Shown: positions 10,197-18,331 of the stretch, piece by piece
How positions within the stretch are numbered: the first letter of the stretch is position 1
Layout of the letters: every line of letters starts with the position of its first letter
DNA from: an uncultured Pseudomonadota bacterium
GTDB lineage: Bacteria; Pseudomonadota; Gammaproteobacteria; Ga0077536
Direction: 5' to 3'
Length of the DNA stretch: 50,463 bases
Assembly (NCBI GenBank): GCA_902597385.1
Contig: CACJXQ010000002.1
Coordinates: 84,413-134,875 of the forward strand
Notes under the pieces: generated by a model
The model's database searches: none
What the model was told of the DNA's origin: nothing
Seen by the model: the letters and a program-made list of their open reading frames with translations, nothing else
Translations under genes and position numbers: made by a program

Positions 10197-11246
10197 AGCG
10201 AATTCAAGGCTAGACAGGTCTTTAGTGGAGATATTACCCATAAGCGAAATTCTAAATAATTTATCTCGATACTGATTCTGTCCGGCATAAATAATAAAAC
10301 CTTGCTTTTTTAAAGATTGGTGAACTTCTTCGTAGGTCTTTTCGTGAGGAAGCAGGAAAGACCTCAGGACTACTGAATTGACGCTGGAGGGCAAAAACGG
10401 TTCTATTCTTAAGGAATTAAGTATCGAAGATACTTTTGTCATCCTCCGCTTGTAAACTTTATACCTAGATGTTCGTCCGCCTTGGTCAAAAAATTCTCTG
10501 AGAGCTTCTTCAAGCGCATAAAAAGATTGGACGGACTGTGTGAACGGTGTCCCTTTATCGTCTTGTGCCTTTAAATATTTAAAAAGATCTAGATAGACAG
10601 ATCGTCTTGGAGCCACTGTGTTTTTGAATAGTGGTCGATTTAATAACACAAACGAGGTTCCTGGTACTCCGTGAAGGCATTTGTTGGCGGTGGCCGCGCA
10701 AGCCGCAATCGTTCCATTTTCGAATGGAATGGCTTCGGCTCCAAAACTGCTTACCGCATCCACTAAAAGTTTTGTCCCGTAAGAAGTACAAAGTTCTGAT
10801 ATTTCAGATAATTCGTTTAATCGGCCCGTAGTTGTTTCATGATGGACCAAAACGACATGAGAATATTTTTTTTTCGAAAGCATAACGCTTAATGAGTCAA
10901 TGTCTATGTTTGCTCCCCACTCATTTGTATGCCGATCATAGTGAATGGCATAGGATTTTAGCATCTCCGATATTCTCTCGCCGTACACTCCATTCTCTAT
11001 CACAAGAGCTTTACCTTCCTCAGGAATACAGCTAATTAGCATTGCTTCGACAGCTGCGGTTCCCGAACCGGTAAGTAAAACTGGTGCCCAATTTTCGTTG
11101 CTTAGATTATAGACTCTAAGTAATTTATCGCGGATGCTTTGTTGCAATAGGCTAAATTCTTCTTCTCTATGACATAGGTCGGGTCCGGAGAGCGCATTAC
11201 GCACACGATCGCTTAATGTTACTGGTCCGGGATTTAGTAAAATCAT
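10176..11246 (-). CDS. phnW: 2-aminoethylphosphonate-pyruvate transaminase-like (class V aminotransferase)
   Basis: The 356-residue PLP enzyme opens [19 protein letters not shown], the usual PhnW N-terminus, followed by [23 protein letters not shown] (phosphate cup), [20 protein letters not shown] (PLP-ring Asp) and [11 protein letters not shown] with the Schiff-base Lys. In this setting it would run in the biosynthetic direction, converting phosphonoacetaldehyde to 2-aminoethylphosphonate (2-AEP). It lies 1 bp after the phosphonopyruvate decarboxylase gene and ends the phosphonate operon. Direction and substrate are inferred from neighbours. A related class V aminotransferase activity cannot be excluded. 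Confidence 0.9.
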   Translation of the reverse strand: MILLNPGPVTLSDRVRNALSGPDLCHREEEFSLLQQSIRDKLLRVYNLSNENWAPVLLTGSGTAAVEAMLISCIPEEGKALVIENGVYGERISEMLKSYAIHYDRHTNEWGANIDIDSLSVMLSKKKYSHVVLVHHETTTGRLNELSEISELCTSYGTKLLVDAVSSFGAEAIPFENGTIAACAATANKCLHGVPGTSFVLLNRPLFKNTVAPRRSVYLDLFKYLKAQDDKGTPFTQSVQSFYALEEALREFFDQGGRTSRYKVYKRRMTKVSSILNSLRIEPFLPSSVNSVVLRSFLLPHEKTYEEVHQSLKKQGFIIYAGQNQYRDKLFRISLMGNISTKDLSSLEFALGKTFS

Positions 11247-11247
11247 A

Positions 11248-12387
11248 TTAAGTGATGTACTCCTTTAAACGTTTGGCTACTTCTTTGGGTGAGATTGTTG
11301 GTCTAGGAAGAGAACTATCTGTCTCTCCCCTTGTTTTACAATGATAGAATTTAGGTCCTTTCTGCTTGTCTTCAAATACTGCCTCATCCAATAATCCAAC
11401 ACCGCTTAAGCGAGTTACATCTTGGTAGCCGCATGCCGCGGCGATTTGAGCGAAGTCGATCGATTGAGAGACCGTATGTTGGCCCCCTGTGGATTCATGT
11501 ATCTCGTTATCTAGTAGAAAGTGGATAATATTATGGGGAGAGTAAGCACCGATTGTCGTGAGGTTTCCTAGTCTCATCAGCGCAGCACCATCTCCATCTA
11601 TCAATATTACTTTAAGGTCAGGTTTTACTAAAGCTAGGCCTAGTCCTAATGATGATATGCATCCCATGGAACCAACCATATAAAAGTGGTTGTTGTCGTC
11701 TTTTATTTTGTATAGTTCTCTCCCCGCGTAACCGGTGCTCGCTAGAATGACTGCATTAGCCCGTCTGCTTTTTTCAGTTATTCCCTTCAAAAGATCTGAC
11801 CGAGTTGGCCGTTCAGAGGGTTCATACCCTTTGACTTCAGTTGTTTTCTTTTGCCTGATAATTGGCATTGGTAGCTTTATTTTGTCGCTTTGACAGCTTC
11901 CTTTTTTCATGACCAAAGCATAAGGTCTTGAGTTGTTTTTGAAATAGGATTCAGCTCGGTCTAATACGCTGGGTATGTCTTTCTTATGAGTTGGGAAAAT
12001 TTCCCAAGGGATTTTAATTTTTTCCAATAAATCACATGTAATCTCGCCCATCAATTCATGCTGAGGTTCATCATTTAGGCCAGGTTCGCCTCGTAGAGTG
12101 CAAATCAACAGAATTGGTAGATTGAAAGTGTGAGTGAGTGACGTCAGGGGACTTATCGCATTCCCAAGTCCGGAATTTTGCATCATGGCAATGCTACGAA
12201 CGCCTCCCAGCGAAGCTCCGGCTGCCATCGCCACAGCATCTCCCTCGTTTGCCGCACTCACGTAAGTGGTATTTTTATTAGCTATCACATAATTAATAAA
12301 GGGCGTTAGGAAAGAGCAAGGGACCCCAGCATAAAATTTATAATTTGCATTGTAAGCTGTATCTACGAAATCAGAGGCCAAGATCAT
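11248..12387 (-). CDS. ppd: Phosphonopyruvate decarboxylase
   Basis: The 379-residue thiamine-diphosphate enzyme begins with the family pattern YAGVPCSFLTPFINYVI, then NEGDAVAMAAGASLGG (with the catalytic Glu) and MMQNSGLGNAISPLTSL. The C-terminal cofactor site is LIDGDGAALMRLGNLTTIG...LLDNEIHESTGGQ (GDG...N motif). It decarboxylates phosphonopyruvate to phosphonoacetaldehyde, the irreversible step that pulls the unfavourable PEP mutase reaction forward. It is spaced 14 bp from pepM upstream and 1 bp from the transaminase downstream. The set pepM-ppd-phnW is the complete three-step route to 2-AEP. Confidence 0.95.
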   Translation of the reverse strand: MILASDFVDTAYNANYKFYAGVPCSFLTPFINYVIANKNTTYVSAANEGDAVAMAAGASLGGVRSIAMMQNSGLGNAISPLTSLTHTFNLPILLICTLRGEPGLNDEPQHELMGEITCDLLEKIKIPWEIFPTHKKDIPSVLDRAESYFKNNSRPYALVMKKGSCQSDKIKLPMPIIRQKKTTEVKGYEPSERPTRSDLLKGITEKSRRANAVILASTGYAGRELYKIKDDNNHFYMVGSMGCISSLGLGLALVKPDLKVILIDGDGAALMRLGNLTTIGAYSPHNIIHFLLDNEIHESTGGQHTVSQSIDFAQIAAACGYQDVTRLSGVGLLDEAVFEDKQKGPKFYHCKTRGETDSSLPRPTISPKEVAKRLKEYIT

Positions 12388-12401
12388 GTTCTATCACTCC
12401 T

Positions 12402-14018
12402 CTACATAAAAGATCTGGCATGTTCTAAGTCACGCAAGGAATTTACATTGAGCCAATGTCCGTGGATATAAATAACTCTTATTGGGTGGCCATTGTCTAT
12501 AATCTTGTTGAGTAGATGTCCCAAATCTAAATTGTCAAAAGTTGAAAGACTTTTTAAATCGTCTATGGCTGTTTCAATCCAATCTCGACCTGCTCCATGT
12601 ACACGAACCATGCCTACCCAGCGACCGGAACAGACTCGTCCTTTATGTTCTGGCTTAGAATCAATGTGCTCAAGAAGTACATCTCGACCCCAGAGTTCTC
12701 TATTATCTTCAACAGAACAAAAGGCGAAATCGTTATCGCCTTCTTGTTCTTTCGATCTCTTTGATGAATCCACTATCACAGTCAGTTCTCGCTTTGATTC
12801 TAAAAGCCCCTTCAAAACGTAACCTCTGAACAATAAATCGCCATATAATATAACCATATCTTCGTTGAAATGAGTCTGTGCTAACTTGAGTGAAGCCAAT
12901 TCCCGGTTACTTTCGAAATCTAAATTCTCAACCAGATTTATATTAGGAACGTTTATGCTTCCAGACTTGTAGCCACTCACAACAAAAATTTTCTTGATGT
13001 TGGCTTTTCTGAATCTGTCTGTCAGGCGAGAGAGCAATGGTTTACCATTTATCGGTAGCATGGCCTTAGGTCTGTTTTCAGTTAGCTCAGCGAATTTATC
13101 GCCCCTGGATGCGGCGAGTACTATCGCTCTAGTTTCTTCGGCGGCTTCGTCAAAATAGCGTTTTTCTGCGGCGGCAAGCTCATCTGCGCCCTGAAGTCTA
13201 AAAACTTCATTAACAGACGCTATATCATCTTCTATGTCGGTGACCGCTTTTTGGTTTTTGATGGTAGATGCTATCTGCTGCATGTAGTGTATAGAACCCC
13301 TCAGCATATGGTTAGCCCAAATCACCAGGCTAATCTCAGCTTTTCGGTAGGCTTCAACAGGGGTACTGTAGTATTTTGTGGGAACAATAACTAAGGGGCT
13401 TCTGTTTGCCCATTCTTCGGCGAATTCAAGGATTTGGGAGGGGTTAGGAAGTGAACTGTGGATGAGGATACCATCTGCACCTGCCTTTCTATAGGACTCG
13501 GCACGGTGCAAAGCCTCTTTCATGTCCCAACCAGCTATTAATGCCTCTACTCTGGCTATGATGCAAAAATCCTCATCCTGTTGAGAGTCTTTACCAGCTG
13601 CGATCTTGCCTGAGAATTCAGCTACATCGGCAAGGGCTTGTTTTTCGCCTTTTATAAAGCTATTGGTTTTCGGAAATAATTTGTCTTCAATACAGACTCC
13701 GGCAATACCTCTTTGCTCTAGCTTTTTCACAAGCCTTCTCATATTGTTGAAATTTCCGTAGCCTGTATCTCCGTCCAACAAGATCGGAATTGTCGTGGCG
13801 TCAGCCATGAATTCAACCATGTCCACAATTTGAGTCCAGCTTGCCTCATTATTATCTCTGACCCCGTATTGCGCTGAGAGAGCTAATCCACTAGCCCAAA
13901 TACCTTCAAAACCGGCCTCCTCGGCAATTTTTGCACTTACACCGTTGTGAGCCTCTAGGAGAAACTCCAAAGAAGCTTTATTTAGCAGGTTCCGAAGCAT
14001 TTTTGTTTTTTTGGTCAT
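12402..14018 (-). CDS. pepM: PEP mutase fused to a nucleotidyltransferase (PepM-PntC type)
   Basis: The 538-residue fusion protein has two domains. Residues 1 to about 285 form a PEP mutase TIM barrel, with [10 protein letters not shown] (metal-binding Asp residues) and the diagnostic PEP mutase motif [10 protein letters not shown] at 111-120, which separates true mutases from isocitrate lyase relatives. Residues about 290-538 form a nucleotidyltransferase, with a glycine-poor P-loop variant [25 protein letters not shown] and [11 protein letters not shown] mutase makes phosphonopyruvate. The fused domain resembles the PntC class that activates 2-AEP with CTP. The fusion therefore links C-P bond formation to formation of a CMP-phosphonate. 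Assigning CTP/2-AEP as its substrates is inference. Confidence 0.92.
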   Translation of the reverse strand: MTKKTKMLRNLLNKASLEFLLEAHNGVSAKIAEEAGFEGIWASGLALSAQYGVRDNNEASWTQIVDMVEFMADATTIPILLDGDTGYGNFNNMRRLVKKLEQRGIAGVCIEDKLFPKTNSFIKGEKQALADVAEFSGKIAAGKDSQQDEDFCIIARVEALIAGWDMKEALHRAESYRKAGADGILIHSSLPNPSQILEFAEEWANRSPLVIVPTKYYSTPVEAYRKAEISLVIWANHMLRGSIHYMQQIASTIKNQKAVTDIEDDIASVNEVFRLQGADELAAAEKRYFDEAAEETRAIVLAASRGDKFAELTENRPKAMLPINGKPLLSRLTDRFRKANIKKIFVVSGYKSGSINVPNINLVENLDFESNRELASLKLAQTHFNEDMVILYGDLLFRGYVLKGLLESKRELTVIVDSSKRSKEQEGDNDFAFCSVEDNRELWGRDVLLEHIDSKPEHKGRVCSGRWVGMVRVHGAGRDWIETAIDDLKSLSTFDNLDLGHLLNKIIDNGHPIRVIYIHGHWLNVNSLRDLEHARSFM

Positions 14019-14029
14019 TTTCTAGAGTT

Positions 14030-14767
14030 TTAGATAGGTAGTTGAGGTAAAACAGATTCAGTTGCCCTTACGATATCTTCTGGAAAATCGATTTCCAGCC
14101 ATGGAAGTCCCGAAATATCCTCGAACTCAATTTTTATGCTGTCGTGAATTATGCACTCTCGAATTGCCTCTTCATGAGGCTCGTGTTCTCTGCCGTTAGC
14201 AACAAAACTCTCACACTTCTTGAAAATAAATTCTAGGCCGTTTGCGGAAAATTTAAAAAATCCTACTGACTCTCCTATAGTATCATAATCGACTTTTGGA
14301 GATATTTGTTTTCTGAATTCAACGATCTTTTGGTTTTTTATGCAAACTTTTACTGGCTCCACACCCTCGTCAAATTCTCTATCGACCAATAAGCAATTTT
14401 TGTGCTGGCTGTTCGCAAGTTTATTTATAATCTCGGGATGATAAAGCACGTCTGCATCCATAAGTAATGTGTCTTCGTTTTTACTAACAAATGGCTGGGT
14501 TTTTAACAAGCTTACAGCAGAGCCTAGAAGAAACTCTTTATTTGAAACTATCTCGACATCAGAGGAACTTATTTTCTTTAGTTCCTTGTGGATCAGTTCT
14601 TGCTTGTAACCGGCGCAAATAATGATTCTTTCGGCACCCAACTGATGAAGATTGGATATATGTCTTTCTAAGAGGGTTTTCTCGTTAAATTCGAGTAGGA
14701 TTTTAGGGGTATCGTGAGAGGAAGATATTCTCTTACCGATTCCAGCCGCTAATATTATTGCCTGCAT
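14030..14767 (-). CDS. Stand-alone sugar/choline-phosphate-type nucleotidyltransferase
   Basis: The 245-residue protein has the nucleotidyltransferase P-loop IILAAGIGKRISSSHDTPKILLEF near the N-terminus, LLMDADVLYHPEI (metal-binding Asp) in the middle and GLPWLEIDFPEDIVRA near the C-terminus. That last block is characteristic of the phosphocholine-cytidylyltransferase-like subgroup. It could activate a phosphonate or phospho-alcohol with CTP. It is the second such domain in the operon, since the PEP mutase gene downstream carries another. It lies 11 bp before pepM and 3 bp after the oxygenase gene. Its substrate is unknown. Confidence 0.82.
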   Translation of the reverse strand: MQAIILAAGIGKRISSSHDTPKILLEFNEKTLLERHISNLHQLGAERIIICAGYKQELIHKELKKISSSDVEIVSNKEFLLGSAVSLLKTQPFVSKNEDTLLMDADVLYHPEIINKLANSQHKNCLLVDREFDEGVEPVKVCIKNQKIVEFRKQISPKVDYDTIGESVGFFKFSANGLEFIFKKCESFVANGREHEPHEEAIRECIIHDSIKIEFEDISGLPWLEIDFPEDIVRATESVLPQLPI

Positions 14768-14770
14768 GCT

Positions 14771-15505
14771 CTAAACGTCCTTTGTTCCAAAAACATTTCG
14801 GAAACCAAAATAGGCTATCGCGTCTTTCATGTTCGATACAAATTTTGTTACGAGCGACATTTTCGAATCAGTCACGTATTCGAGGGTCAGTACGATACGC
14901 TCGTCTCCAACCCCAGCCGGAGTCACTCTATGACGAACTTTGTCTCCGTTAAAAAAAACTAAAGTACCCGGTTCTACAGGAGATGCATCTTTTACGATGT
15001 CTTGGCCCTCCTGCTTGTGAAAAAGCTCGTATTCTAGCAGGCACTCTGACCTGTTCAGAATCCCCAACAACGCTGTATATCTCGCTCCTTTATAGTATGA
15101 GGTGTCAAAATGATAGTCTATGTGGTCACCCTCTTCAGTGTACAAATAAAGTGCGCACGCATGAAGATCGTCGTCGGGGCACAGGTTTAGGTCTTGCCCG
15201 GTTAATTGGTTAAAAAAATCCAAGATTTCTATTGATTCGTACAGCGATGACAAAACAAAGGATTTCTTTTTTAAGATAGGTCGCGGGACACTTCCTCCCT
15301 TCTTATGTTTTGGAATAAAACTTCTATGAGCGTCCTGTTTAGCTTTTTCCGAGTCTAGCTGCATCCTGGTCAATATCCCTTTAGATATGAAGTCTGGTAT
15401 GAGGATGAATTCATCATTTTTTTGGAACAAGGATTTGTAGTCATCTAATTGCTCCTCGGTAATCTCAATCACGAAGGAATTAAAATCGTCATGGGTATTT
15501 ATCAT
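14771..15505 (-). CDS. 2-oxoglutarate/Fe(II)-dependent oxygenase-like protein
   Basis: The 244-residue protein has the HxD...H...R iron/2OG facial triad in a prolyl-hydroxylase-like arrangement: His132-x-Asp134 (DYHFDTSYYKG), His192 (GDKVRHRVTP) and Arg203 (DERIVLTLEY) for 2OG binding. It is the first gene of the phosphonate operon. A plausible role is hydroxylation of 2-AEP or of the lipid carrying it, since 1-hydroxy-2-AEP headgroups are known in some organisms. That is inference from position. The ATG at 15505 has no Shine-Dalgarno, and a good promoter lies only 8 bases upstream. Confidence 0.8.
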   Translation of the reverse strand: MINTHDDFNSFVIEITEEQLDDYKSLFQKNDEFILIPDFISKGILTRMQLDSEKAKQDAHRSFIPKHKKGGSVPRPILKKKSFVLSSLYESIEILDFFNQLTGQDLNLCPDDDLHACALYLYTEEGDHIDYHFDTSYYKGARYTALLGILNRSECLLEYELFHKQEGQDIVKDASPVEPGTLVFFNGDKVRHRVTPAGVGDERIVLTLEYVTDSKMSLVTKFVSNMKDAIAYFGFRNVFGTKDV

Positions 15506-15513
15506 TGTTAAAA

Positions 15514-15542
15514 ATTTTAGATTTAGTTTATAAAAGTCTCAA
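15514..15542 (-). promoter_or_regulatory. Sigma-70-type promoter of the phosphonate operon, nearly leaderless
   Basis: On the minus strand TTGAGA (15542-15537), a 17-bp spacer and TAAAAT (15519-15514) form a strong promoter. Eight bases separate the -10 from the oxygenase ATG at 15505, so transcription would begin at or just before the start codon. The lack of a Shine-Dalgarno agrees with a leaderless mRNA. Confidence 0.6.
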
Positions 15543-15574
15543 GAAATATCACAGTAAGCGTAACGGTTCTTTGA

Positions 15575-15594
15575 GTGTACCAAATATGATACAC
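15575..15594. promoter_or_regulatory. Imperfect 20-bp palindrome in the divergent phosphonate / hpnL-like gap
   Basis: GTGTACCAAATATGATACAC has GTGTA/TACAC arms and a partly symmetric centre. It lies about 33 bp upstream of the phosphonate operon -35 box and about 80 bp upstream of the divergent membrane-protein gene. The size and position fit a regulator operator, but no regulator gene is nearby. Confidence 0.35.
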
Positions 15595-15674
15595 AAAAAA
15601 GATAGCAGTAATCGACATTAGTTGAGAGAATAACATCTCTTAATTTTGGACGAAAAGAAAGTATTCACTCAACA

Positions 15675-16655
15675 ATGTTTAGTAAGCAACTGAAAATTTT
15701 TTTCCTTCTCGCGGGGGTTTTCCTCTTTGGTGTGATCCTGGCCAAAACAAATTTACAACTACTTTTTGAACAGGTAAAAAATATCGGGTTAGGCGGAGCT
15801 TTAGTCGTAATGCTTATCTATAGTATTTACTTCGCGGCGGATTCTCTGAGTTGGCAAATTACTATAAATAAGGTCCCGTTCAGTTACGCCTGGTTTATTA
15901 GGTGTTATGGCGTGAGAATGGTGGGCGAAGCCTACAACAATATAACACCTGCTGCATCATTAGGCGGAGAGCCACTCAAAGCTTGGCTCTTGAAAGCTAA
16001 TTGGTATGTGCCATTGACTGACTCAAGCGTAGCGTTAATAGTGTCTAAAACCACCAGCATGTTCACCTTGGTACTGTTCGTAGCCTTGGGAATGCTCTTC
16101 TCGTTCAATCACCCGAGCTTTTCTTATGAGGCCAAGCAAAATGCTGCATTGGGGTTTTTTCTAATAGTTGCCTTCACGTTTGTATTTTTTTTGATTCAAA
16201 AGTTGAAATTACTAAGTGCGTTCACTTACAGGCTTGCTCGAAAATTTAAGAAGAGATATTTTGATCAATTACTTATTGTTTCTCAAAGGATAGATCAACA
16301 ATTTGAAAGGTTTTATTCTGTAGAAAAAAGTCGACTGGTCTATTCGGCTTTTTTTGCTTCTGCTAACTGGCTTATGGGCGTAGTTGAAATATATTTTATT
16401 TTTTATTTCTTAGGGCATCCGCTGTCATTGCAAGAAGCTTGGATGCTTGAGTGTTTTGTCCAGCTTGTTAGAACTCTTACGTTTTTTATTCCGGCTGGAA
16501 TAGGAACTCAAGAGGGAGCTTTTTTTGTTGGGGCTGGAATGTTCACCGGAATCGCGTCTCTTGGGATTGCGGCTGCATTGGTGAGGCGAGCTAGAGACAT
16601 CCTTTGGATTTCTCTAAGCCTTGCAATTCTTCCTCTTTTTCGGGTCAAGCCCTAA
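15675..16655 (+). CDS. hpnL: HpnL-like polytopic membrane protein (LPG-synthase TM / flippase-like family)
   Basis: The 326-residue protein has about eight hydrophobic segments and the lysylphosphatidylglycerol-synthase-TM-region layout: GVRMVGEAYNNITPAASLGG(EPLKAWLL) after the second or third TM segment, and FFIPAGIGTQEGAFF near the C-terminus, the two most conserved motifs of this flippase-like family. HpnL is the member seen in hopanoid clusters. It may move a lipid or lipid-linked group across the inner membrane. It is divergent from the phosphonate operon and convergent with hpnA. It could equally serve a phosphonolipid, so the symbol is a family-level assignment. Confidence 0.75.
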   Translation: MFSKQLKIFFLLAGVFLFGVILAKTNLQLLFEQVKNIGLGGALVVMLIYSIYFAADSLSWQITINKVPFSYAWFIRCYGVRMVGEAYNNITPAASLGGEPLKAWLLKANWYVPLTDSSVALIVSKTTSMFTLVLFVALGMLFSFNHPSFSYEAKQNAALGFFLIVAFTFVFFLIQKLKLLSAFTYRLARKFKKRYFDQLLIVSQRIDQQFERFYSVEKSRLVYSAFFASANWLMGVVEIYFIFYFLGHPLSLQEAWMLECFVQLVRTLTFFIPAGIGTQEGAFFVGAGMFTGIASLGIAAALVRRARDILWISLSLAILPLFRVKP

Positions 16656-16724
16656 ATGAAGATGATCCAAAGGAATGTTTTTCGCGTTGAAAAATTTTGC
16701 TGATAGTTTGAACGATTGAAGTTT

Positions 16725-17714
16725 CTAAAGCATTTTGTTTTGCTTATAAAACTCTAGCGCATCCACTATTCCGCCTTCTGCTCGTCGCCATTTATAACCG
16801 AGTTCAGTCGTAGCTCTGCTTGAATCAAAAAACATATTTTTTCCAGCCATGCGTAAGCCGTCGATTGTAATTTGAGGTTCGGGCCCGTTAGTGAGAGAGG
16901 CCCAAGATTGACAAAACCAAGCAACAGGGAATATTAACTTTCTAGGTAACGCTATGCTAGGGGGCTTCTTGTTCGCCCAATTAGCAACAATTGAAAGAAT
17001 CTCTAATAATGAAAAATCATCTCCACCCAATATGTATTTGCGACCTATCTTACCTTTCTCAAATGCGAGAATGTGTCCTCTAGCGACATCATCTACATGC
17101 ACTAGATTCAGGCCTGTGTTTACATAGGCCGGAATTTTCCCCGCCGCAGCATCTCGCAGAATTCGTCCTGTGGGAGTTGGTTTTAGATCTCTTGGGCCGA
17201 TCGGTGTTGAAGGGTTAACAATTACCGCCGGCAGGCTCTGTCTTCGGATCATGTTTTCTACTACACGTTCAGCCAAAAATTTTGAACGTTTGTAATGCCC
17301 TATCATATCTTTATAACGAACTGGAGTAGTTTCATTAGCTGCTAGCCCCAAGTTTGAATTTCCTAGAGTCGCAACGCTGCTGGTATACACTATTCTACTT
17401 ATTCCTGCCTCTAGGGCGCATCGCATCAGATTTAGAGTTCCCTGCACATTGTTCTGGTAAAGAACGTTAGGTTTTTTGACCCATATTCTATAATCGGCAG
17501 CGACATGGAATAATCCTTTGGTTGCTTTGCAGGCCTCTCGAAGTGAGGAAATTTCGGTAAGATCGCCAACTAGAGTTTCGACATTCAAGCCTTTTAAGTT
17601 TGTCCTATCTGAGTCTTTCCTAATGAGGATTCGTACATCTTCTCCTTTATCTAATAAGGCTCGGATCAAAGAGCTCCCAACGAAACCTGTTGCCCCTGTG
17701 ACTAAAAAGGTCAT
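16725..17714 (-). CDS. hpnA: Hopanoid-associated sugar epimerase HpnA (NAD-dependent SDR)
   Basis: From the ATG at 17714 the product is 329 residues long. It begins MTFLVTGATGFVGSSLIRAL, a Rossmann GxxGxxG at the extreme N-terminus as expected for extended SDR proteins. YKRSKFLAE (catalytic YxxxK), VNPSTPIGPRD and YILGGDDFSLLEIL follow, matching HpnA. A longer reading from 17819 would add a 35-residue extension lying inside the previous gene and ahead of the Rossmann fold, so I reject it. The chosen ATG overlaps the stop codon of the phosphatidyltransferase gene by 4 bp. The exact reaction of HpnA is unproven, and a sugar-precursor role in hopanoid decoration is usual. Confidence 0.9.
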   Translation of the reverse strand: MTFLVTGATGFVGSSLIRALLDKGEDVRILIRKDSDRTNLKGLNVETLVGDLTEISSLREACKATKGLFHVAADYRIWVKKPNVLYQNNVQGTLNLMRCALEAGISRIVYTSSVATLGNSNLGLAANETTPVRYKDMIGHYKRSKFLAERVVENMIRRQSLPAVIVNPSTPIGPRDLKPTPTGRILRDAAAGKIPAYVNTGLNLVHVDDVARGHILAFEKGKIGRKYILGGDDFSLLEILSIVANWANKKPPSIALPRKLIFPVAWFCQSWASLTNGPEPQITIDGLRMAGKNMFFDSSRATTELGYKWRRAEGGIVDALEFYKQNKML

Positions 17715-18331
17715 GACTCCGTTCCTTTCTTTTTTCTGACGTTTGCCAATTGTTTTAATACAACAAATGTTGCTATTGGAGCGCCAACGGATGCCAGCAT
17801 AATGAATTTTTCCAGACATTCGAAAGCTACAACTAGCGGTAAAAGATATAGTATATCTTCGGCTTCGAAGCCGAAGGCGTTTGGTTGGGCTGTTCCAGCT
17901 TTCCCTTCACTTTCTTCTATCAAGTGTCGCATGTGAAAAATAGCCATTATCGATATGCCGGTTATAGCCCCCATGAAGATGTATGTTTCCCGCTCTGTTT
18001 GAAGATAGAAGCCTAAACCGATACAAAAAAAAGTGCTGGTAGTAACAACAAAATCTGCAAAAAGGTCGTATAAATGCCCAAATCTGCTGCTACGATTCGT
18101 CATTCGGGCAAGTTCTCCGTCAAAGTGATCTAAGAAATTCGATAGCACGAAAAGAAGCGAAGCTGACATGTGAGCCTCCAACATAAAGAGAGCTGCGCCG
18201 TGAATACCAGTTAATAATCTAAATGTTGTAAAAAGGTTTGGGTGCAGGAATCGGTTTTTAGATACCGGGTAGAGCATCCAGCGCGCAATTCGTGCGTCCC
18301 ACGGTGTTTGGTTTTTAGGCGGATTTATCAT
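17711..18331 (-). CDS. CDP-alcohol phosphatidyltransferase
   Basis: From the ATG at 18331 the product is 206 residues. The complete CDP-alcohol phosphatidyltransferase signature is present: D68-x2-D71-G72-x2-A75-R76-x8-G85-x3-D89-x3-D93, embedded in TM segments. These enzymes transfer a phospho-alcohol from CDP-activated donors to a lipid or alcohol acceptor. Both ends overlap neighbours by 4 bp (with hpnN upstream and hpnA downstream). A longer start at 18385 would overlap hpnN by 58 bp and is less likely. Because CMP-2-AEP is probably made nearby, this is the best candidate for attaching a phosphonate headgroup. Donor and acceptor are not shown by sequence. Confidence 0.88.
   Translation of the reverse strand: MINPPKNQTPWDARIARWMLYPVSKNRFLHPNLFTTFRLLTGIHGAALFMLEAHMSASLLFVLSNFLDHFDGELARMTNRSSRFGHLYDLFADFVVTTSTFFCIGLGFYLQTERETYIFMGAITGISIMAIFHMRHLIEESEGKAGTAQPNAFGFEAEDILYLLPLVVAFECLEKFIMLASVGAPIATFVVLKQLANVRKKKGTES

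Noticed and set aside
15655-15670. 16-base match GAAAGTATTCACTCAA shared with 46439-46454
   Set aside because: One such match is plausible by chance in a 50-kb AT-rich window, and the contexts differ.
17715-17819. N-terminal extension of hpnA
   Set aside because: It would place 35 residues before the Rossmann motif and overlap the phosphatidyltransferase gene by over 100 bp, whereas the ATG at 17714 gives the usual 4-bp coupling.
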